Below are positions 44,823-55,522 of a stretch of DNA of 64,000 bases, piece after piece (the stretch's first letter is position 1; each line of letters opens with the position of its first letter). A program made the translations under genes and the position numbers. A model generated the notes under the pieces. That model had not been told where the DNA came from. It saw only the letters and a list, made by a program, of their open reading frames with translations, and did not search any database. The stretch covers positions 2,790,001 through 2,854,000 of the forward strand of contig JAGPXD010000003.1 in assembly GCA_020746995.1 (NCBI GenBank), given 5' to 3'. This DNA is from Plectosphaerella cucumerina (lineage: Eukaryota; Ascomycota; Sordariomycetes; Glomerellales; Plectosphaerellaceae).

Positions 44823-46812
44823 ATGACCATTCACGGCGTCTTCCTGCGCATTGTCCGCAATGAGGCCATCAAGATCGATCCTCCTCAGGTCTATAACTGG
44901 CGCGTCATTGCCCTGACTGCCTCAGTAAGAGTTCCTGTTCCAGTCGCCACAGTTAACCTCGGCTGACCGAAACTTCCCCTCCAGGCATGCTTCGCCGGCG
45001 CGCTGTTCGGCGTCGATGCTGGCATTATCGGAGGCGTCCTTGCCATGCCCGACTTCCGCAGGGAATTCGGTCTTGATACCCGCCCCAGCAGCGCCGCGGC
45101 CAACCTCGCCGGAAATTTGGTCACCACCATGCAGGCGGGCGCCATCGCTGGCGCTCTGCTCTCAAGCCCTTACGCCGATCGCTGGGGTCGCAAGTCCGCT
45201 CTCCTTGCTGTAGCCGTGACGGGCTTCATCGGGGGAATGATGCAGGCATTCTCATATGGCCACTTTCCAGTCTTCTATCTCGGGAGGTACGAAGTTTTCA
45301 TACTATCTTACGAACATGACTGACGCAACTGGCAGATTTGTCGAGGGCATCGGTCTCGGTGCTGGAACCATGCTCGCTCCCACATACGTATCGGAGAACG
45401 CGCCTCGTGCTATTCGCGGCTTTTTGGTCGGCTTCTTCCAGCTGCTCCTTGTCATGGGCGGCATGACTGCCTACTTCATCAACTACGGCGCTCTATTACA
45501 TCTCCCTCCTATGGCAACCTGGATGGTCCCTCTGTCTTGCCAGTCCATCTGCCCTGCTCTGCTCTTCTTCAGCATGCTATTCTGTCCCGAGTCACCACGC
45601 TGGCTTGCTTCCCAGGACCGGTGGGAGGATGCGACCGCTGTTCTCTCCGACGTGCGTCGTTTACCACCTAACCACCCATACCTCCAGCAAGAGTTGCTAG
45701 AGCTGCGCACCGGCATCGACCAAGAGAAGGCCATCATGCAGGGTACCGGCTTCTGGGCCATTCAGAAGGAGTGTTGGACCATCCCGTCCAACCGGAAGCG
45801 GGCGTTGGTGACGATCGGTCTCATCACATGTCAGCAGTGGTCAGGGGTGAGTAACTACGACCCCTGGGCCGACTCTTGTGTCATGAAAACTGATTGAGAT
45901 AGACCGGAGCCATCAACTACTACGCCCCGACCATATTCAGGGACCTTGGCCTCTCAAGCACCACGACGGCGCTTTTCGCCCAGGGCGTTTACGGCATCGT
46001 CAAGGTCGTGTCGTGTTTGATCTTCATCTTCTTCCTAGCAGATTCCCTTGGTCGACGCATCTCCTTCATGTGGAGCGGCTTCGTGCAGTCCTTCTGCATG
46101 TTCTTCCTGGGATTTGTAAGTGGCCGTCCTAGACCTGACATGCTGGTCACAGCTAACCCAGATTCGCAGTATGTTCGCTTTGGGCCTGGTATTGGTGAAA
46201 ACGCGACGCCTCCACCGGCCGGCATGGCTGCTCTGGCCATGGTCTACAGTAGGTCTTGTCACGAGAGTCCACATCACCGATACTGACTTGAGCAGTCTTT
46301 GCATTGGCTTTCAACGCGGGCTGGGGCCCAGTCTGTATGTTCCTCTCGTGACTCCTTGTCGAATTCCGTCGCTGACCAGGCCAGCCTGGATCTATGTGTC
46401 TGAGATCCCCACGAACAGGATCCGGGCATACAACGTCGCCCTGGCCTCGTTCACACACTGGGTGCACAACCTTGCCGTGTCCAAGGCCACACCTGTCATG
46501 TTGGTTACCACACCGTACGGCGCCTACTTTATCTTCGGCTCTGTCAACTTCATCATGGCCATCATCGCTTTCTGGATCCCCGAGACCAAGGGTGTAAGTG
46601 GTCCCAAATGTTTGCCGGTGTACTTGAGAACTGGAGATTTGACTGACCCTGTCACTTGGTAGATCTCGCTGGAGCGTATGGACGAGGTCTTCGGAACTGC
46701 AGACTTCTCTCATATTCAGGATGTTGGTATTGCTGCCAAACTGGCAGCCGAGGATGATCTGGAGACTGCCCATGCCGAGCATTCGCAGACAACCGTCTCC
46801 AACAAGGTCTGA
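44823..46812 (+). CDS. MFS sugar transporter 1
   Basis: A 534-residue major facilitator of the sugar/H+ symporter family in the plasma membrane, with twelve expected spans. Eight exons: 44823-44924, 44985-45286, 45336-45846, 45903-46115, 46170-46248, 46296-46334, 46385-46593 and 46663-46812, all in phase. Family signatures are DRWGRKSALL (loop 2-3), GRFVEGIGLGAGTMLAPTYV (sugar transport signature), PESPRWLA (after span 6), GWGPVSWIYVSEIPTNRIR and WIPETKG. The N-terminus has the usual NWRVIALTASACFAGALFGV first span. It lies between two regulators of the group. L-rhamnose or a rhamnoside as substrate is inferred from the neighbours only; the fold itself also fits hexose or quinate carriers. 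Confidence 0.92.
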
Positions 46813-47451
46813 TTGTCTCCAGTTTGGCGGCATCTCAACATGGGCTGAGAACTACCCAGCTGTGATAGCAACTGGAACATATTCATACGTAGCCTTGAAT
46901 AACATACCTACCTTTCCTTGTGATCAAACGGCTTGAGCCAAAGGCTTTAAGCGATGCTTAGTGCCATCAGGGTGTCATGAAGCACGTGTGAAAGGAACAA
47001 ATGCACTAAATCTGGCTCCCTGCTAGTGCTCGCTCCAATGTTTCGGGGGTGGCCCCCGAGCGCGACGGCGCATGCCGAGCCCCGTACCGGCAATGGAGCT
47101 GCTCAGGGCTGCCCTGAGCTGGAGATCAGATCGGAATTCGGTCGCTAGAGGAGCCACTTCCAAACCATCACACCCACACAACCTTGAGCCATTGACACCG
47201 GACCAGAGGAGGATGGCTCCCGACAAGAGATCCGCCCGCCCAGCGGTTAGTGGCATCTACTCCGTACTGTCCGATCCCACGACCGATTATATGCCCGGAG
47301 GATCCAAGCAGGGCGATCATACGGCCCCTGGCCTGCAACCTGCGCATTCTAGGTACGCCTGCCGAGTCCCAGGAAACGACTGGAGGTGTCGAGGCCTCTT
47401 ACAGCCGATACATCATTTCAGATACTTTCACTTCCGCTCCTCACTGAAACG
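46813..47451. promoter_or_regulatory. Upstream region of regulator 2, with a 17-bp palindrome
   Basis: The 640-base gap carries TCGGGGGTGGCCCCCGA at 47043-47059, an inverted repeat with three central bases, equal to CGG-N9-CCG. An upstream ATG at 47212 opens a frame (MAPDKRSARPA) of the kind often found just before a zinc cluster, but no cysteine pattern follows it. I could not join it convincingly to the main frame. Confidence 0.55.
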
Positions 47452-49519
47452 ATGGAATCGAACAGGTCCCAGCAAGGCCCAGACAGCAATACCGGCCCTC
47501 CACCAGCAGCAAATACCGCCACCAATGACCAGATCGCTGCCATCCTAGCCCGACTCTCCGACTTCGAGCGAAGACTCGACATGGTGAACCCCACCCCTCA
47601 CCACTCGGCGTCTCCCGCATCGGACATCGCGGCGATGAGGTCGCTCCTCGTCCCAGCCATGCAAGGGGGCCACAGCACTCCTCGCGCATCGCCGGCAAAC
47701 CCCGTGGACGAGACCCCCATTTACGATGAGCGCTACCACCAGACTCACAACGACATCATGGAGTCAGTCTCGCTCCGAAGGGATCTAAGTCACCCGGAGA
47801 ATCCTCCCTTCGGCCTGTGGTGGACCTTTACTGTCGAGGAAACGCTGCTCTGGCCGATTTTGGGGTTTCGTGGGAATGTCAACAGTAGCCTCGACGCCGT
47901 GATGCTCGGCTCTCGCGAGGATGAGGACGGTGAAGAGGACGAGGAGGGGTTCGGCGGATTTCGAGGTGCAGAACAAGTGAGGGCTCGTCGACAGGGTTCT
48001 TCGCCAGGAGACTTGAGTGGAAGGGGCCTTGATGACGGGACCGTGGTTCCTGGGCTCATCGAGAGTTTCCTGAGCAACGTGCACATCAAGTGTCCGATTC
48101 TCGACCCGCAGAGCCTGCGATCTTATGCCGCCAATCTTGTTGAGAATGGTCCTGGCTGGAATGCGAGGACTTGTCAAGTGGTGAGTTTGCCATCCCGACG
48201 AGTGAAGAGGTTGCTTACACCTTCGCAGCTACTGGCGTGCGCCCTGGGTGCCATCTCGTCCCCTTGGAGCCCCGAAGAGAATCACCTTGAAGAGTACGAA
48301 GAAACGAGGCTGTCGCGTGATAGACTCGCGGTTGCCACGCAGTACTTCATCGCTGGACAAAAACGCCTGGGTCTTGTCTGCACGCAGTCGTCCCTCACTG
48401 CCGCCCAGTGTTTATACATGGCGGGCACGTACTTCATGTACACCCAGCAACCAATTGCTGGGTGGCGGCTACTCAACACGGCCTCTATTGCTTGCAGGAC
48501 GTACATCACCAAGCGGATGGCCCGCGAAAGCATGGGTCTGCAAGGTCCCGACTCTCGCAGCATGGAGCAGCGGCTGTACTGGAGCTGCTTCAAGGCCGAG
48601 AGGTACCTCGCCCTTTCGCTTTCTTGAGGCAATGTCTGACATTTGATTCTGCAGGGAGCTGGCGTGTGAGTTTGGAATGGAGACAGCCGGCCTCAACATC
48701 ATCGCATATTCGACCTCGTTCCCGACGCCCCCCAACGGCAGTGCAAATCCTCTCCACCACGGTTCACCATCTGTCGCACGAGCTACCGCCACCCTAGACG
48801 GTCGACTTCCGGGCCTGCCGACTGCTCCTCATGAGCCTTATGACGACCGATCGTGGTATTTCTTCCTTACGGACATCATGCTCCGCAAGCTGGAGATGCG
48901 CATCGACATCTACATGCAGGAGAAGCGTCGCGAAGCCTACCGCCGCGCAGGCGACTCCCCCGAGCTCTTCTTCCAAAGCCTCCTCCGGGCAATGAAAGAG
49001 TTCGACTACCAGGCGACGAGCTACTACGAATCCCTCCCCGAGGCGATGCAGTTTCCCATGGACGGTTCCATCTCCTGCCAGGACGAGCTTCGCCACTATC
49101 TCCGATGGCGCCTCTCCAGCACAAGACACGACATCTCCATGCCCGCCCTGTACATCTTGCTGCACAACGATGTCTCGAAGTGGTCGGGGGCACTGGTGGC
49201 TGATCTAGTGGCCATGACCAACGTGTGTCTGGAGCTGGACGTCGGCTTCATGAGGGCCGCGGGGTCATCACACCGGAACCACAATACCTGGCTTGGGCTC
49301 CGGAAAGGCGTCAGAAGCGCTCTCATACTAATAGCTGCTCGCAGGCTCCGGGAGCAGGGCCGACCGGAGTTGGCCGCGCTTCGAGTGGCGGATAATGAAG
49401 TTTGCCGGGAGTTGGCGCGGGTACTGGTCCGGGGACTGAAGTACTGGGAGGACGAGTCGAGGGACTGTACGACCAACCTGAGTATTCTTCAAGAACTGCA
49501 CGAGGACTTTCGATTTTGA
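47452..49519 (+). CDS. Fungal-specific TF domain protein without visible zinc cluster (cluster regulator 2)
   Basis: A 655-residue putative transcription regulator. Exons are 47452-48180, 48229-48602 and 48655-49519. The start at 47452 (MESNRSQQGPDS) follows a plausible leader; the frame stays open upstream to 47386. An acidic patch lies near residue 165 (REDEDGEEDEEGFGG). The middle-homology domain is clear (ALGAISSPWSPEE, QCLYMAGTYFMYTQQPIAGWRLL, EQRLYWSCFKAERELACEFG). No Cys6 pattern occurs before it, so it may act without its own DNA-binding cluster, through a partner, or a 5' exon is missed or decayed. It ends 89 bases from the stop of regulator 3, which runs toward it. Confidence 0.85.
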
Positions 49520-49608
49520 TAGAGAGGCAATAGTACTAGATGACTTGGTATATATACTGCATGGTCGCCTCCACAGCACGTTCTGGAATAAGGAGAGATC
49601 CTGGAATC

Positions 49609-51554
49609 TCACTGGGCGTGAATCCACTGCAGCATATCAGAGTACGCCGACGAGGCTTGCCGGCATAGGTGGTCATTGTCCAGGAAGGCACGTATGCCAA
49701 AACTGTCGAACCATGTAGGGGACACCTCCTCTGAAAGCTGGAGGTCCATGAAGTCGCCCCAACGCTGAGAATCTTTCGAAGCCAAGCACAATAGCCCAAG
49801 CGTGGCGCAATCATGGATCCTCAGCCATCCGACTTCCAGGAATGACGTCGAAGGATCAAAGCACTGTTGAAGCCGGTGTTTGAGATGCAGTCGATGAAGG
49901 AGACAATTTTCCCACACCTCTCTTCGGATGTGCTGCCTTACTACAGCTTCCATCGTACCTTTGTCGGTGTTCATTGGACGAAGCGTAGAGGCGTGCATGG
50001 CAACGTATAGGAAAGGACGTAAGCAAAGCTCTCTGATCTCTGTATGCAGGAGCCATAACATGAATCTGGCTAGGCCGAGATCAGTCCATGTCTTCTCTCC
50101 TTCGTCCCTGATGAAGTTCAGTTGCTGCTCCGTGTCTTTCCGATTCGCCAATAGTGTAGAAATCTCCACGAGGGACATTTCCTTGGAGAGACATTCAAAG
50201 CTGGCAAGAACCTTCTGTCGTATTTCGAGAAGGGACAACATGGCGGTAGACAGTCGCCTCTGGGAGCTGGAGCCTTCTAGACAGGGGCGGGAGGCCAGAT
50301 GATACGAGGACTGAACAAAGGAGAGGGACACCTCGCCACAGAGTCGGCAGAGCAGTGCCAGGGAGAGGGCGCGGATGTTCTGGCACAGCTCAAGCTCTGC
50401 ATCTTCAGCAGTGGAATCGTCGATGATTTGCAAGGCGGTCGCCATGCTTTTCCATGAAGCCTTTGGATCCGAGTCGTACAGCTGCCAGATGCTAGGTAGG
50501 TGTCAGTCCTGGGTGCGACCGAATGGAAGTCAGGTCGAAGACTTACCCTGCGAGGAAATGGCACTGGGCACCAAGGAGCCCTCCTTCACCAGCCGCCCAT
50601 GCCAGCCGTTTCCTCGCCATGTTCCAGTACCTGAGAGCCTCACGAGTGATTTGCCGAGGCTCGGCAGTCTCGTTGACCGTGTCTAATAGACTTCCCAATG
50701 CCGCGACCAGCAGAACCAGACACGACTCTGCCGACCATGGGACGCCAAACTCGCCAATGTCTGCAATCAAGCTTCGAAGCGTTGCCATCTCTACGATTTG
50801 GAGAGACCCATCTTGATAAGTGACAAAGCGGGCCGCGAGGGCGAGCAGTTCAGCAGTGTTGCAGCTGGCGGTCTCAAGTCCGATCGTTGGATCCCTCTTA
50901 CGGGGTTCGGCGGCCTTGACAAGCTTCTCCATGAAGAGGCTCCGGGCCGCTTCAAAGAGGTCCCACTGGAGTATGGACGGCAGGCTGGTGATGGGTGATG
51001 GTCCTGGAAGGGCCATGGGCCCATGCCGCTCTTCATCGTTCGGTTTCTCAAGCTGAGCTTCCGCTGAGAGAACTGTCGAAAGGTTGAATGTCGTGTCTGC
51101 CCCGGATCTTTGGTGCTGAAATGCGGCAGGCCCTGCTGTCACGGCCTGTCTCAAGCCTTCTACAGCGCCTAGGATGCGACCTCCCCACTCATCGAGAGAG
51201 ACATCCGACGTCCTATACCAGTGTTAACGGTGTTCTACACCGTGGATGCCCAATTGATGCAGGGACTCACGTTGGTGGGGGCCCAGAAGGCGCGCTGACA
51301 ACCCCAGGGAGATACTCGCACGGAACGCCGGCTCGCGAGCAGTAGTTACACCTTGGCTGATGACCGCTGCACCGGGTCTTGCGTTCGCGACATGAGCGAC
51401 ACGCGACGGCGGTGCGCAATGTACCAGACCCGCTCGAGAACGCTGCTGTTAGAGACCGCTTCTGGCCTCTGGGGACTGTCGTCGGCGGGAGCTGGCCCGA
51501 CATGTGTGGGCTCGGATCTTGACCCTCGTGGGGAAGACCGGGGTACTCGGACAT
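49609..51554 (-). CDS. Zn2Cys6 transcription factor (cluster regulator 3)
   Basis: A 610-residue GAL4-class regulator. Minus-strand exons are 51271-51554, 50547-51212 and 49609-50491, in phase. I chose the ATG at 51554 (MSEYPGLPHEG); an in-frame ATG at 51800 exists, but its extension lies over the promoter motifs shared with the rhamnosidase. The zinc cluster is canonical: Cys52, 55, 62, 69, 72, 79 (ACRSCRERKTRC, RCNYCSRAGVPC). The rest is helical, with a degenerate fungal TF region. It shares a 430-base promoter with the divergent alpha-L-rhamnosidase, the classic position for a pathway-specific regulator, so it is the best candidate for the factor that binds the local CGG/CCG motifs. That is inference. 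Confidence 0.88.
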
Positions 51555-51648
51555 CTTTCCGCCGTTGGCTGGCTTCAATGCTGCCTCAATGTCGGGACTA
51601 GTTGCATCACAAAAGATCAGAGGGCCAAAAGTTGGAAGAAAGGTCGCG

Positions 51649-51732
51649 TCGGGAGAGCCCCGAGACCAGTGGTTTGCAAAGCGAGGTGGGTGGCCGCGGT
51701 CCTCTCTTAAAGGAGCATCGGCCCTCCCCCGA
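51649..51732. promoter_or_regulatory. CCCCGA elements between regulator 3 and the rhamnosidase
   Basis: TCGGGAGAGCCCCGA at 51649-51663 is an imperfect inverted repeat (CGG-N7-CCG), and CTCCCCCGA occurs at 51724-51732. Both lie between the divergent starts at 51554 and 51985. Confidence 0.45.
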
Positions 51733-51984
51733 GACGAACTAGACCAGATGAAGAAAGAGGGGCCTGTGGTCCTTCTCCACCCTCGTTTGCTGGCGAACAT
51801 GGATGGTCGTCACTCATCTTTCCCCCTCATCATTTTCGTACCAGGACCGAATCTCGGGCAAGGAAGCTCCAGGCCGCCGACCTCCGGCCAGACATTCAAG
51901 ATGGAGAGTGACATCCCCCCTCGTCAGCGACAGCTTGCGACTTCTATTTTCCAATTTCCCTTTCATCTCCTCCCTCCCTGAACA

Positions 51985-54772
51985 ATGGTGGTACAAATCG
52001 AACGCGTCCAGGTCGAGCACCACCAAAAGCCGCTGGGCATCGGCGAGGCCACGCCCCGTCTCTCATGGCGCTTCCGCGACGATGAGGCTGTGGCCGGGTG
52101 GACGCAAAGTTCCTACCAGATCGAAATCACTCGCCCAGAGTCTGCCGACCGCGAACTCTACACCGTCAGCTCGGGCCAGTCCCTCCTCGTCGACTGGCCC
52201 AGCCAGCCGCTGAAGACCAGCCAAAGCGCCTCGGTCCGCCTGCGCGCGTCCCGAATCTGCCTGTCTGCCAACACGCCAGATGCTTCCGCGTCCGACACCG
52301 ATACGACGCAATGGTCAAGCCCTGTCGTGGTTGAGGCTGGCCTTCTCTCGAGATCCGACTGGTCTTGCTCCCTCATCTCCTCGCCCAAGGAGATTGACAC
52401 TGCCAAACCGACGCAGCCAGTCCTCTTCCGCCGGGCGTTCCAGTTGGGCGGAGAGAAGGTTGTCAAAGCACGATTGTACATCACGGCCCATGGTGTATAC
52501 GAGGCTCATATCAACGGACAGCGCGTTGGGGACCATCTGCTCGCCCCAGGCTGGACATCCTACAAGCACCGTCTGACGTACCAGACGTTTGACGTCACGA
52601 GCCTCGTCGCCTCTGGAACCAACAATGTCATCGCCGTTCAGGCTGCGGAGGGCTGGTTCAGCGGTAGGCTCGGCTTCCTGGGTGGCATTCGAAACATATG
52701 GGGCAATGCCATCGGCATCGCCGCCATGTTGGTCATCGATATGCAAGAGTCTAGGGTCGTTGTCGAGACAGACAGCACCTGGAAATCAGGCAGCGGCAGC
52801 ATCATCACCTCGGAGCTGTACGACGGCGAGTTCTGCGATCTTTCTCTTGAGCCACATGGCTGGCAGACGCCTGGCTTCGACGACACCCAATGGTCCAGCG
52901 TCACCACCCGCGACCTTCCCCCTGCTGCCCTCGTGGCTCCTGATGGGCCTCCCGTGCGCGCCTCCGAAACCTTGCCAGCAGCATCAGTATTTGCCACGCC
53001 AAACGGCAAGACTGTGGTAGATTTCGCCCAGAACATAGTCGGCTGGGTTCGCATTCGTCTCAGCGGACCAAAGGGCCACGTCGTCAAGATGCTCTTCACG
53101 GAAGAACTGGAGAACGGCGAGGTCGCCACGAGGCCGTTGCGTATCTGCAAGGCCACGGACACAATCATTCTTTCGGGAGAAGATACCATATGGGAGCCCA
53201 AGTTCACCTACCACGGCTTCCGCTACGTTCAAATCGATGGCATGTCGACAGAGCCTGGAAAGCTGGACTTGTCAACGATCACAGCCGTCGTCATCCACAC
53301 GGACATGGAGCAGACTGGCTGGTTCAGTTGTTCGCATCCCCTACTGAACAAGCTGCATGGTAAGAACGTCCGCTTGCGTGATTCAAACGGCAGAACACTG
53401 ACTCTCGACTACAGACAACATCCGCTGGGGAATGCGAGGAAACTTCTTGAGCATCCCTACCGACTGCCCCCAGCGCGACGAGCGCCTGGGCTGGACAGGC
53501 GACATCAACGTCTTCGCTCCGACCGCCAACTTCCTCTACGACACTGCCGGCATGCTCCAAGGGTGGCTCAGAGACGTCGCTGAGGAGCAGCTTCGCGACC
53601 ATGGCAGCTGCCCCCCCTTCTTCTGCCCCGATGTCCCTGTCGACGACGTCCGATATCCCACAGCAATCTGGGGCGATGTGGTTGTCGGTCTGCCTTGGTC
53701 TCTGTACACTTCCTACGGCGACGATGAGATATTGAAGCGTCAGCTGCTGAGCATGCAGACATGGGTCAATGAGGGAATCCCTCGCGACGCAGCCACGGGT
53801 CTCTGGGCCGAGGACTCGTACCAATTCGGCGACTGGCTCGACCCCCTCGCACCGCCTGACGATCCGGGCAACTCGGTCACGGATCCCTTGCTCGTGGCCA
53901 ACGCCCATCTGGTGCAGACCACCACCCTCATGCACAAAATCAGTGCCGCCATCGGCCGCGAGGAGCAAGCCGCTTCATACCGCGAAGCCGCCTCCAAGCT
54001 GAAGAGAGCCTTCCAGAGACGCTACGTCTCCGCCGACGGCCGAGTTGTTGCGGACTCCCAGACAGCCCTTGCGCTGGCCATTCATCTCGACCTTCTCGAC
54101 AGCCCCGAGCAAGAGAAAACGGCGGCCGCTCGCCTCAAGCACCTGATCCGCCGCAACTCACGCTTCAAGATCGCGACGGGGTTCGCGGGGACGCCCATCC
54201 TCGGACACGCCCTCTTTCGCGTTGGGGAGAGCCAGCTTTTCTATCGCATGTTGTACCACCGCAAGGCACCCAGCTGGCTTTACCAGGTCACTATGGGCGC
54301 GACGACCATGTGGGAACGGTGGGATAGTAAGCTTCCCGATGGGAGCATCAACCCGGGCGAGATGACGAGCTTCAATCACTACGCCCTGGGTGCCGTCGCC
54401 GACTGGATGCATCGCGTCATTGCCGGTTTGTCGGTCCTGGAGCCGGGTTGGAAGAAGTTCAGGGTCGCCCCTGTGCCGGGAGGAGACCTCACTCACGCTG
54501 AGGCCAAGTTTCTGAGCCCATATGGTAGGATCGAGGTGAAGTGGGTGATAGAAGATGAGGCGGGCACGACATGCTTCGCCTTGTCGGTGCGGGTTCCCCC
54601 GAACACCAGTGCCGAGGTGGTGGTGCCCCGGGGAGGTGATGACGAGGCACGAGATGAGATGAGGGTTGTGCTTCCTGGCTTGCACGAGTTCAAGGTCGAG
54701 TACCGGCGGCCGATTTGGCCTCCGCTGCCGCTGTACCCGCAGTTCTACCCTCATGATGATGACGAGCCATGA
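51985..54772 (+). CDS. Alpha-L-rhamnosidase, GH78, predicted intracellular
   Basis: A 910-residue glycoside hydrolase that releases terminal alpha-L-rhamnose from plant glycosides or polysaccharide side chains by inversion. Exons are 51985-53359 and 53415-54772. Domain order fits GH78: N-terminal beta domains (residues 1-130, opening VQIERVQVEHHQKPLGIGEA), the Bac_rhamnosid_N-like domain (about 165-330, RLYITAHGVYEAHINGQRVG), a concanavalin-like domain (about 340-440), the (alpha/alpha)6 barrel from about 450, and a C-terminal beta domain ending near residue 895. The catalytic acid region is intact: DCPQRDERLGWTGD at 475-488. FNHYALGAVADWMHR is the C-terminal barrel signature. There is no signal peptide, unlike secreted rhamnosidases, so hydrolysis is expected in the cytosol after uptake. 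The start at 51985 agrees with the family N-terminus. Confidence 0.94.
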
Positions 54773-55254
54773 TCGAGGTGCGCTCATCCAGGTCCAGTAG
54801 ATACCTAGGTAGATTCGATGCAGTTTGATCATTCAGATCATATCTCAGGATGGCTCTCGTATCTCACTTGCTGATAAGATCCTTCGCGAATGCCCCATGA
54901 GTTTGCGTATTCATTGGATCCGAGCTCGGGACGGAAGCTTTTCCCACACGAGGATTCCGCAAATCCAGTGGACATGGTTTTTTCCATGGGCCAGGCCTGC
55001 TCATGTCGCCTGACCGAAATTGTCACATCGGCCATAGCTTTACCGACCCAAGTCTAACTCGGGGTCCTCGCCGTTGGGTGAGGATGTGCCGAAGCTGTTG
55101 AAGTTGCCCGAGTGGTGACGTCGGGAGATCCTGGTCGTCTTCGGGGGAGGGCCGACAGTGTTCAGGGACTGAGGAAAAGGGGGGGCGGACTGACTCAGGG
55201 GTAATCCACCAGTGACACCACGCCAAAAGAGCCCAGGCTAGTCCACAGTCCGGC

Positions 55255-55271
55255 TCGGGGCAGGCCCCCGA
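55255..55271. promoter_or_regulatory. 17-bp palindrome, CGG-N9-CCG type
   Basis: TCGGGGCAGGCCCCCGA lies 252 bases before the ATG of transporter 2. It is a candidate operator for a zinc-cluster dimer. Confidence 0.5.
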
Positions 55272-55418
55272 CGACGATTCCAGGCCAGCCCTGGCGCATC
55301 ATCTGTTCTCGAGACCTGGGGCAACTAGTGCCATCCAGTTTTCTCCCTCCCTCACCTGGGGATCGAATGGTCTGGGGATGGTGGAAGACAGGGGATAGCT
55401 GCATCTGCATGACACGCA

Positions 55419-55424
55419 TATAAA
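55419..55424 (+). promoter_or_regulatory. TATA box of transporter 2
   Basis: TATAAA sits about 99 bases before the start codon, a usual distance for fungal inducible genes. A C/A-rich leader follows. Confidence 0.5.
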
Positions 55425-55522
55425 CCTCGGCAATCCCCAGAAAAGGACAACCAAACTCTCGGCATCAACCTCACTCGAGACCTAGCAGCCACCGCCAAGA
55501 CCCCCACGACACCATCCCCATC

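Larger units (their letters stand above)
54773..55522. promoter_or_regulatory. Promoter of transporter 2 with repeated TCGGGG motifs
   Basis: The 750-base region holds TCGGGG at 55059-55064, TCGGGGGAGG at 55141-55150 and the palindrome TCGGGGCAGGCCCCCGA at 55255-55271. A TATAAA box lies at 55419-55424, about 100 bases before the ATG. The palindrome has the same length and arms as the one upstream of regulator 2 and differs only at its two central positions 7 and 8. Confidence 0.6.

Noticed and set aside
47212..47451. Hidden zinc cluster upstream of regulator 2
   Set aside because: I tried the three frames and the visible GT/AG sites; none gives the six-cysteine pattern, so I did not add an exon.
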